Positions 57,643 to 64,000 of a stretch of 64,000 bases of DNA are shown in pieces. Each line of letters opens with the position of its first letter. Position 1 is the first letter of the stretch. The DNA is taken from contig NZ_LNBY01000004.1 in the NCBI RefSeq assembly GCF_001542855.1, positions 1 through 64,000 of the forward strand, written 5' to 3'. The notes under the pieces were generated by a model. It was not told the DNA's origin. It searched no databases and saw nothing but the letters and a program-made list of their open reading frames with translations. Both the position numbers and the translations under genes were made by a program. This stretch comes from Erythrobacter sp. AP23. Lineage in GTDB: Bacteria; Pseudomonadota; Alphaproteobacteria; Sphingomonadales; Sphingomonadaceae.

Positions 57643-59763
57643 TTACTCCGCTCCGCTACCGATCTCTCGGTTGAGATAGGCCAGCAACAGGGCGGCGCGT
57701 TTGGCGTCCTCCTCGTGGTCGGAACCGACCGAGTGCCCACCCTCGCGATACTCGTGATAATAGAAGGTCTGGCCCCAGGCTTCGTGCTTGGCCGCCGCCT
57801 TGCGCGCATGGCCGGGGTGCACCCGATCGTCGAGCGTCGAGAGATAATAGAAGGCGGCAGGCACATCGGGCGCGTCGCTCATATTCTGGTAGGGAGACCA
57901 GTCGCGCATGAAGGCCCAGTCTTCGGGCACATCCGGATTGCCATATTCGGCCATCCACGATGCGCCCGCGAGTAGCTTGTTGTAACGCCGCATGTCGATC
58001 AGCGGGCTGCCCGAAATGATCGCGCCGTAAAGGTCGGGCCGCTGGTTGGCGACTGCGCCCACGAGAACGCCGCCGTTCGAGCGACCCGAGGCGGCGATAT
58101 GCCCCGGATCGGCGAGACGGTTCGCGACCAGATCGTCGGCCACGGCATGGAAATCGTCGAAGCTGTTCTGACGCTTCTCGCGCAGCGCGTCCTCGTGCCA
58201 GCGAGGCCCGTATTCGCCGCCGCCACGGATGTTGGCGAGCACATAGGCATTGCCGCTCTCGACCCAGAAAAGGCCCAGCGGCCCGCTGCGATAGGGTTCG
58301 GCGGTGAGGTATTTGGGCGTCTGCGCCGCGCGGAAACCGCCATAGGCATGGATCAGCGTGGGAAGCGGACCTTCCGCGCCCTTCGGGCGGACGAGGTAAT
58401 AGGGAACTTTCGTGCCGTCCTTCGACGTCGCGAACTTCTGCTCGACCGCAAACTTGCTCGCATCGAATTGCGCAGGCTCGCTGGCGATCGCGACGGGCTC
58501 GCCGTCGCTCGGTACAGCCCACAGCGTCGGCGGGGTCAGCATGCTCTCGACCGTGACGAAGGCGGTGTCGCCCTTTCCGCTGGTTTCGGCGATCTGGATC
58601 GTGCTGTTGCTGGGCAGGTCCATGGTGCGCGCGGCCCAGCCATCGACCCCGGGCGCTAGCTCGATCAGCTTGCCCGAAACGTCGTCGAGCACTTTGACCC
58701 AGAGCTTGGTCTCGGAGGATGCCACCTCTTCGATCGCCTGCGATTCGCTCGGCTCGAAGATGACCGAGGGCGTGCTGCCACGGCCAGCCGCAATATCTTC
58801 GAGCGACCAGGCGACCAGCGAGCCGACGGGCGCGCTCCAGCCCGAGTCCGGTTCCTGAGCGGAATTCATCTTGGCGATGACGTACCCGTCGAGCACGGCT
58901 TCGAATTCGGCGTCCAGGGGCAGGGGCAGCTCGACCAGTGTGCCGTCATCACGGACGAGCTTGTATTCGCCGGTCCAGAAATCGGGCCCCCGGCGCACGA
59001 AGCGCCAACGCGTGTCGCCGTCGAGCACCGAAAAGCCGTTCATGCTGATATCGGTCTGCTCGCCTTCCGCGACGAGCTCGGCCGCGCTGAAATCGGTCCC
59101 GCGCCGCCACAGTTTGACGAGCCGCGGATAGCCGGAATCGGTCAGCGAACCCTCGCCCTCGTCGGTGCCCACGAAGAGCGTGTCCTCGTCGAACCAGGCT
59201 ACGTTCGACTTGGCCTCGGGAAGGGCGAAGCCATCCTCGACGAATTCGCCGGTGGTCACGTCGAACTCGCGCACGACGTCGGCATCGGTCCCGCCCGGGC
59301 TGAGCGATACGAGACAACGCCGGTATTCGGGCGCCAGGCAATTGGCGCCGTGCCAGATCCAGCTCTGGCCCTCATCACGGCCGAGCTGGTCGACATCGAT
59401 CAGCACACGCCACTCGGGGGCGCCGGCTTGGTAACTTTCGAGCGTCGCGATGCGCCACAGCCCGCGCGGATTGTCCGCATCGCGCCACAGGTTGGTTACG
59501 CGGTCGCCCATGATTGCATGGGGCATCGCAATCTGGCGCGTATCGTCGAGGATCTGTTTTGCCCAAGCCTTGGCCAGCGGATATTCGGGCTGGGCCGTCA
59601 GCACGGCTTCCGTATCGGCATTCCACTGATCGACCTTGGCCAGCGCACGCTCGCCCTGGATTTCTTCGAGCCAGATATAGGGGTCGTCCGCATCGGTCTC
59701 TTGCGCGACGAGCGGTGCGGCGGTGAAGCAAAGCGCGGCGGCCAGCGCCAAGCGTGCGACCAT
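57643..59763 (-). CDS. exported prolyl oligopeptidase-family (S9A) peptidase
   Basis: A 706-residue serine peptidase with a 20-residue signal peptide (APLVAQ). The N-terminal beta-propeller (DDPYIWLEEIQGERAL near 26) covers most of the first 430 residues. The C-terminal alpha/beta hydrolase carries the catalytic Ser in ASGRSNGGVLVG, Asp in DDRVHPGHA and His in REGGHSVGSD. It probably trims proline-containing peptides in the periplasm. It follows nadA by 25 bases on the same strand. Confidence 0.92.
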   Translation of the reverse strand: MVARLALAAALCFTAAPLVAQETDADDPYIWLEEIQGERALAKVDQWNADTEAVLTAQPEYPLAKAWAKQILDDTRQIAMPHAIMGDRVTNLWRDADNPRGLWRIATLESYQAGAPEWRVLIDVDQLGRDEGQSWIWHGANCLAPEYRRCLVSLSPGGTDADVVREFDVTTGEFVEDGFALPEAKSNVAWFDEDTLFVGTDEGEGSLTDSGYPRLVKLWRRGTDFSAAELVAEGEQTDISMNGFSVLDGDTRWRFVRRGPDFWTGEYKLVRDDGTLVELPLPLDAEFEAVLDGYVIAKMNSAQEPDSGWSAPVGSLVAWSLEDIAAGRGSTPSVIFEPSESQAIEEVASSETKLWVKVLDDVSGKLIELAPGVDGWAARTMDLPSNSTIQIAETSGKGDTAFVTVESMLTPPTLWAVPSDGEPVAIASEPAQFDASKFAVEQKFATSKDGTKVPYYLVRPKGAEGPLPTLIHAYGGFRAAQTPKYLTAEPYRSGPLGLFWVESGNAYVLANIRGGGEYGPRWHEDALREKRQNSFDDFHAVADDLVANRLADPGHIAASGRSNGGVLVGAVANQRPDLYGAIISGSPLIDMRRYNKLLAGASWMAEYGNPDVPEDWAFMRDWSPYQNMSDAPDVPAAFYYLSTLDDRVHPGHARKAAAKHEAWGQTFYYHEYREGGHSVGSDHEEDAKRAALLLAYLNREIGSGAE

Positions 59764-59788
59764 GGTGTTCTCTCCCTGAAGTGTTACC

Positions 59789-60775
59789 CTAGACCTTGCC
59801 CAGATCGCCCTTGCCGATCGTGCCGCTGGCCATTTCGAGCATGCGGTCGAGGCTCTGCTTGGCTTTCAGGCGTAGGCCCTCCTCGATCTCGATCCGCGGT
59901 TCGAGATCGCGCAGGCAGGCGTAGAGCTTTTCCATCGTGTTGAGCGCCATGTAGGGGCAGATGTTGCAGCTGCAGTTGCCGTCTGCGCCGGGTGCGCCGA
60001 TGAAATTCTTCTCGGGCAGGGCCTTTTCCATCTGGTGGATGATATGCGGTTCGGTCGCGACGATCAGCGTGTCGCCCTCGAAGGTCTGCGCGAACTGCAG
60101 GATACCGCTGGTCGAGCCGACGTAATCGGCATGGTCGACGATGGTCGGCGGGCATTCCGGGTGCGCGGCGATCGGCGCATCGGGATGCTGCGCCTTGAGC
60201 TTGAGCAGCTCGGTTTCGCTGAAGGCCTCGTGGACGATGCAAACGCCCGGCCACAGCAGCATCTCGCGATTGAATTTGCGGCTCATGTAGCCACCGAGGT
60301 GCCGGTCGGGACCGAAGATGATCTTCTGATCCTCGGGGATCTGGCTGATGATCGTCTCCGCACTCGACGAGGTGACGATGATATCGCTGAGCGCTTTCAC
60401 CTCGGTCGAGCAGTTGATGTAGGTCAGCGCGATGTGGTCGGGGTGCGCTTCGCGGAAGGCCTTGAATTTTTCCGGCGGGCAGCTGTCTTCGAGACTGCAT
60501 CCGGCGTCCATGTCGGGCAGGACGACGATCTTTTCGGGGCTGAGGATCTTGGCCGTGTCGGCCATGAATTTGACGCCGCAGAAGGCGATCACGTCGGCAT
60601 CGGTTTCGGCCGCCTTGCGCGACAGCTCGAGGCTGTCGCCGACGAAATCGGCGAGGTCCTGAATGTCGGCGGTCTGGTAGTAATGCGCCAGGATAATCGC
60701 GTTCTTCTCCTTGCGGAGGCGATCGATCTCAGCGAGCAAATCCTGTCCGGTCGGCAGGTCGGTCTGTGCGGTCAT
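59789..60775 (-). CDS. nadA: quinolinate synthase
   Basis: A 328-residue iron-sulphur enzyme that condenses iminoaspartate with dihydroxyacetone phosphate to quinolinate, for NAD synthesis. ILAHYYQTADIQDLADFVGDS at about 28-48, VIAFCGVKFMADTAK (Cys66), the later PECPPTIVDHAD and the C-terminal GNCSCNICPYMALN give the cluster-binding Cys set and active site. Length matches the family. nadB and nadC are absent. A GC-rich hairpin lies 8-50 bases before the ATG. Confidence 0.96.
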   Translation of the reverse strand: MTAQTDLPTGQDLLAEIDRLRKEKNAIILAHYYQTADIQDLADFVGDSLELSRKAAETDADVIAFCGVKFMADTAKILSPEKIVVLPDMDAGCSLEDSCPPEKFKAFREAHPDHIALTYINCSTEVKALSDIIVTSSSAETIISQIPEDQKIIFGPDRHLGGYMSRKFNREMLLWPGVCIVHEAFSETELLKLKAQHPDAPIAAHPECPPTIVDHADYVGSTSGILQFAQTFEGDTLIVATEPHIIHQMEKALPEKNFIGAPGADGNCSCNICPYMALNTMEKLYACLRDLEPRIEIEEGLRLKAKQSLDRMLEMASGTIGKGDLGKV

Positions 60776-60782
60776 TGTGTGT

Positions 60783-60825
60783 CCCGTCTGGTCCTGTTGG
60801 GGCCTCTATAGACCGAACGGACGGG
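60783..60825 (-). promoter_or_regulatory. hairpin just upstream of nadA
   Basis: CCCGTC and GGTC (60783-60793) pair with GACC and GACGGG (60811-60825) with an unpaired five-base asymmetry. It ends eight bases before the nadA start and could hide its ribosome-binding site, or be a weak terminator of the upstream gene. No known NAD-related riboswitch is recognised. Confidence 0.3.
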
Positions 60826-60844
60826 AAGGCGAGGGCGTTCCGTT

Positions 60845-61615
60845 CTAGAAACCCGGAGGCAGAAACGGATCGGGCGATCGCTCGCCTCCCGGCGTGCCTG
60901 CGACATGGCCCGCGACCCAGGTCTTGGCGTAGCCTGTCGCACCGATGACCTCACCCATGCCCATGGCCGCGATCGGGCCGATCAGCGCCCACCACCAGGC
61001 CGCGTGTACCGAGCCGCGGACGCGGCGATCCATCATCATGCCCGCCAGGATAAAGAGCGAGGCGACGCCGAAGATGATCGGGAATGCCCAGGGGATGAGG
61101 AACGGCAGCGGCAGCAGGCGCGCAATGCCGGGAATGCTGACGGTGACCATCGCGCCGAACATCAGCCGCTTGTGCCAGTCGGGGCGCTTGCGCAATCGCA
61201 GCGCGGCGACGGCAAGCGCGGCGAAGGCGGCCAGGTGAAACAGGTTGACCACGAGGAACTCGCTCTGCGCGAAAAACGGCGGTCCGCCGAGAATCCGCAG
61301 CGTGGCAAAGGTCAGCCACACGCCCATGATCAGCATGAGCGGAGTATAGACGACCGCGACCTGCCCTAGGCGCATGTGCAGCGCCGTGTTTCCCTTCGCT
61401 GCCAGCGTCGCCTGCAACGCGTAGAGGCCGATGAAGCCCATGAAGACGAATGCGTGCAGGTGGTAGACCAGCGGAACGTCGAAACTCGACCGCCCCGTCG
61501 CTGCATTGAGCGCGAAACCACCTACCGTCATCGCGGCGAGCAGCCAGGTCGCAATCAGGAAAAAGCGGTGTTCGCCCGCTGCCGTGCGTGGCGGTGTATC
61601 GGCAATGGTCGCCAT
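60845..61615 (-). CDS. multi-pass membrane protein of unknown function
   Basis: A 256-residue protein with about six to seven hydrophobic helices. Several histidines sit at helix ends: YHLHAFVFMGFIGLYALQ near residue 51, ALHMRLG near 80, FHLAAFAAL and a WHKRLMFG further on. This layout resembles DUF2306- or cytochrome b561-like haem-binding membrane proteins, but I do not see a clear pair of ligands that would prove it. The C-terminus is short and proline-rich. Located between nadA and the DUF4230 gene on the minus strand. Confidence 0.7.
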   Translation of the reverse strand: MATIADTPPRTAAGEHRFFLIATWLLAAMTVGGFALNAATGRSSFDVPLVYHLHAFVFMGFIGLYALQATLAAKGNTALHMRLGQVAVVYTPLMLIMGVWLTFATLRILGGPPFFAQSEFLVVNLFHLAAFAALAVAALRLRKRPDWHKRLMFGAMVTVSIPGIARLLPLPFLIPWAFPIIFGVASLFILAGMMMDRRVRGSVHAAWWWALIGPIAAMGMGEVIGATGYAKTWVAGHVAGTPGGERSPDPFLPPGF

Positions 61616-61695
61616 GGTCCCAAGTCCCCCCTCAAAGCCAAGCGACCATTGATTTCGTTTTGCAGAGGATAAAAATTCGCGGGAGCGTCGTCAAA

Positions 61696-62379
61696 TCAGC
61701 CGGCGGCTTCTCCGTCGAACCGCACGTCGACCGTGACGTCTCCATAGCCTGCTACCTGCAAAGGAATGGCAAGGTTCTGGCGGACTGCTTCCTTCGCTGC
61801 CTGCCGGGCGAGTGCGAGGACTTGGGGATTTTTCGCAAATTCGGCTGCCTTGCGCTCGGCCTGCTGCGAATTGTTGCGCGCCAGGTCCGCGCTCGCATCG
61901 CGGCTGACATACGTGCCCTCGGTAAACGTCTTCTGCGCTGCTTCGTCGAGGTTGGGCCGCGAAATGCGCAGTGGTGGCAGGGTTACGGTCAGTTCCTCGC
62001 CTTCCTCGTCCCAGGCGAAGCGGTCGCGATCCATGCTCGATAGGTCGAGCCGGTACTCGACCGTCGCGGGAATGATCGCCGCCTGTCGGCTCTCAAGCAG
62101 GTCGAGATTGAGCACGCCGCGCCGGTCGACGCTTTCCGCAACCACTTCGAACCGCGATGAGAAGACGGTGAGCGAATTCTGCTTCTCGAAGGCCAGCATC
62201 GCGCTGCCTACCGGATCGCCCTCTTCCTGATAAAAGAACGCGCGCCAGCCGAGCCATGCGACGGCGGCCAGCAGGACGATCACGATCAGCCACGGCACAG
62301 CCTGGATGCGCGCCAGCGGCTGCTCGCGCCGCACATCGGATTGGATGGTGGTTTCGCCGGTCTTCAGATCGTTTGCCAT
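61696..62379 (-). CDS. DUF4230 membrane-anchored protein
   Basis: A 227-residue protein with an N-terminal cytoplasmic tail, one membrane helix (VPWLIVIVLLAAVAWLGW, about 28-45) and an extracytoplasmic part. The pattern SLTVFSSRFEVVAES, then VIPATVEYRLDLSSMD-like and LPPLRISRPNLDE, matches DUF4230. Function unknown. Its ATG lies inside the end of the MBL hydrolase gene by 16 bases, so the pair is likely co-translated. Confidence 0.8.
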   Translation of the reverse strand: MANDLKTGETTIQSDVRREQPLARIQAVPWLIVIVLLAAVAWLGWRAFFYQEEGDPVGSAMLAFEKQNSLTVFSSRFEVVAESVDRRGVLNLDLLESRQAAIIPATVEYRLDLSSMDRDRFAWDEEGEELTVTLPPLRISRPNLDEAAQKTFTEGTYVSRDASADLARNNSQQAERKAAEFAKNPQVLALARQAAKEAVRQNLAIPLQVAGYGDVTVDVRFDGEAAG

Positions 62380-63236
62380 ACATCGCCAGAACGGGCGACG
62401 AGGCCGCGCTGTTCCAGATCGATGAGATGCGCGGTGACCGACATCTCGGCCGCCTTGTGCAATCTCGCATCGAGGCCCTTGTACATCTTGGGCACGAAAT
62501 CGCTGGCTTTATGTGGGCCATCGCTCAGGTGCCGCACGATCTGGTTTTCCCGCTGGCGCCGGTGACCGAGCATGCCGCGGACAAGCTGGCGCGGTTTGTC
62601 GACCGCTTCGCCATGCGCCGGGTAATAGACCCGGTCCTCGCGCGCATGGAGTTTCTCCAGGCTCTTCATGTAATCGCTCATGTCGCCATCGGGCGGGATC
62701 ACGACGCTGGTCGACCAGCCCATCACGTGGTCGCCGGTGAACAGCGCACCGCTCTCTTCCAAAGCGAAGCACAAATGATTGGAAACATGGCCCGGCGTGG
62801 CAATGGCGGTGAGCGTCCAGCCGGGGCCGGTCATCTGCTCGCCGTCTTCCATCACCCGATCCGGCTCATAGGTCGGGTCGAATGCCTCATCCGAACGCGG
62901 AAGGTCGCTTTCGATCACCAGCGGCGCGCAGCCCACGACCGGTGCGCCGGTCCGGGCGGACAGGGTCCTTGCCGCGGGCGAATGGTCGCGGTGCGTATGG
63001 GTGCACATGATCGCACAGACGTGTTCCTCGCCGATCGCGGCATCGAGTGCGAGCAGGTGCTCTTTCTCGTCCGGTCCGGGATCGATCACTGCGCAGCCAT
63101 CGCCGAGGCCGACGATGTAGGTCTGCGTGCCGGTATAGGTATAGGGCGACGGGTTCGGCGCGAGCACGCGCCGCACCAGCGGTTCAACTTGCATCGCCTT
63201 GCCGGTCGGCCACGGTTTGGGAGGAGGTCCAGCCAT
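62364..63236 (-). CDS. MBL-fold metallo-hydrolase (LACTB2-like)
   Basis: A roughly 290-residue metallo-beta-lactamase-fold protein. Metal ligands are visible in CTHTHRDHSPAA (HxHxDH), then TPGHVSNHLCFAL and FTGDHVMGW, with YPAHGEAV near the end. A C-terminal winged-helix-like part (DARLHKAAEMSVTAHLIDLEQRG) fits the LACTB2/glyoxalase II-like group of nucleases and thioesterases. The ATG at 63236 follows a GCAAGGGC; 63194 is an alternative. It is divergent from glpK. Substrate unknown. Confidence 0.85.
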   Translation of the reverse strand: MAGPPPKPWPTGKAMQVEPLVRRVLAPNPSPYTYTGTQTYIVGLGDGCAVIDPGPDEKEHLLALDAAIGEEHVCAIMCTHTHRDHSPAARTLSARTGAPVVGCAPLVIESDLPRSDEAFDPTYEPDRVMEDGEQMTGPGWTLTAIATPGHVSNHLCFALEESGALFTGDHVMGWSTSVVIPPDGDMSDYMKSLEKLHAREDRVYYPAHGEAVDKPRQLVRGMLGHRRQRENQIVRHLSDGPHKASDFVPKMYKGLDARLHKAAEMSVTAHLIDLEQRGLVARSGDVWQTI

Positions 63237-63298
63237 GCCCTTGCATATGGGGATAAGGCTGCGCCATGTCACGTCCCGCCGCTTGTCAGGGAGAAAGC

Positions 63299-64000
63299 AT
63301 GGCCGATCGTATCCTCGTCCTCGATGCCGGAACCACATCGACAAGAGCGATGATATTCGCTCCCGACGGCAAGATGGAGGCGGTGGCTCAGGCGGAGCTG
63401 ACGCAGCATTATCCCAGACCGGGCTGGGTCGAGCACGATGCTGCCGAGATCTGGGAGAAGACACTGTCCTGCGCGCGCGAGGTAGTCGGTGACGATACAG
63501 GACGGATCGCCGCTATCGGTATCACCAACCAGCGCGAAACGGTGGTCGCCTGGGATCGCAATTCGGGCGAGCTGCTGGCGCGCGCGATCGTCTGGCAGGA
63601 CCGGCGTACGGCGCAGTTCTGTGCGGGTATGAGAGACTACGGCCATGAGCCGGAAGTGCAGCGGCGCACGGGCCTGCTGCTCGATCCCTATTTTTCGGGT
63701 ACCAAGATGCGCTGGATGCTCGATCATGACGAAGCGGTGCGGGCGGCTGCCGACACGGGCACGCTCGCCTTCGGCACGATCGAGAGCTGGCTGGTCTACA
63801 AACTGTCGGGTGGGGCGCATCTGAGCGATGCAAGCAACGCCAGCCGCACCCTTTTGCTGGCACTCGATGGTGCGCAATTCGACGAGGATTTGTGCGAGCT
63901 GTTCGGCGTCCCGCGCGCAGCCTTGCCCGAGGTGGTCGATACGCATGGAGCGCTGGCGGAATGTGACCCGCAATGGCTCGGCAGCGCTATTCCAATCTGC
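63299..64000 (+). CDS. glpK: glycerol kinase, 5' part (runs off the window)
   Basis: The first 234 codons of an FGGY-family kinase that phosphorylates glycerol to glycerol-3-phosphate. CAGGGAG lies seven bases before the ATG at 63299. The phosphate loop is LDAGTTSTRAM (in E. coli GlpK, LDQGTTSSRA, so Gln is Ala here). TNQRETVVAWDR, AIVWQDRRTA, DPYFSGTKMRWMLD and GTIESWLVYKLSGG are characteristic GlpK blocks. The C-terminal half, with the second ATPase domain, is outside the window, so completeness and the FGGY signature cannot be judged. Confidence 0.88.
   Translation, partial: MADRILVLDAGTTSTRAMIFAPDGKMEAVAQAELTQHYPRPGWVEHDAAEIWEKTLSCAREVVGDDTGRIAAIGITNQRETVVAWDRNSGELLARAIVWQDRRTAQFCAGMRDYGHEPEVQRRTGLLLDPYFSGTKMRWMLDHDEAVRAAADTGTLAFGTIESWLVYKLSGGAHLSDASNASRTLLLALDGAQFDEDLCELFGVPRAALPEVVDTHGALAECDPQWLGSAIPIC

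Overview
The window is a stretch of high-GC alphaproteobacterial chromosome. It carries a crtY-crtI-crtB carotenoid cluster, an acyl-CoA carboxylase pair, an HWE-family histidine kinase and several protein types common in sphingomonads (UPF0016-like, DUF885, MipA, TonB receptor, GNAT plus polysaccharide deacetylase). Together these point to a yellow or orange aerobic member of the Sphingomonadales, most likely Erythrobacteraceae. That placement is inference from gene content. Coding density is very high. I find no rRNA, no complete tRNA, no insertion sequence, no prophage and no CRISPR array.

Layout. 0-6 kb: an SDR dehydrogenase, a UPF0016-like membrane protein, dps, 6-phosphogluconolactonase, a Nudix hydrolase, DNA polymerase IV and a Bcr/CflA-like exporter. 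5.6-13.6 kb, minus strand: crtY-crtI-LOG-like hydrolase-crtB, followed by the alpha and beta subunits of an acyl-CoA carboxylase with a palindromic repeat between the last two. 13.6-19.5 kb: a MipA outer-membrane protein, a DUF885 metallopeptidase-like protein, a GT87-type membrane glycosyltransferase, a 49-residue orphan protein and an alanine/sodium symporter. 19.7-24.6 kb: secE-nusG and rplK-rplA, split by two minus-strand genes: a tandem retropepsin-like protease and a histidine kinase whose membrane domain carries the copper/ethylene-binding residues of plant ETR1. 24.7-33.7 kb: a polysaccharide deacetylase/GNAT pair, a CinA-like protein, a Baeyer-Villiger monooxygenase, a LacI regulator and a large beta-propeller amidohydrolase.

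33.8-43.8 kb is a complete minus-strand chemosensory cluster, cheA-cheW-cheY-cheB-cheR followed by a GGDEF/EAL protein and two chemoreceptors. CheA has two CheW-like domains and a degenerate receiver at its C-terminus. The receptors share an almost identical signalling half at a fixed 1400-base offset. No flagellar gene is in view. 43.9-52 kb: a MATE exporter, a class II aldolase, an orphan 2Fe-2S oxidoreductase subunit, a TonB-dependent siderophore receptor with Fur-like boxes, an ArsC-like reductase, an MFS exporter, a phospholipid-methyltransferase-like enzyme and a membrane protein. 52-64 kb: lipB with a small lipoprotein gene, a divergent CitE-like protein, an Old Yellow Enzyme, an EamA transporter, a DUF2254 protein, an S9 peptidase, nadA, a multi-pass membrane protein, a DUF4230 protein, a metallo-hydrolase and the 5' part of glpK.

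Two themes recur. Many same-strand neighbours overlap by ATGA, implying translational coupling. Five convergent gene pairs overlap by exactly four bases at their stop codons (four times CTAG, once TTAG), leaving no room for terminators. The item I rate highest is the ETR1-like HWE histidine kinase at 21.9-23.1 kb.
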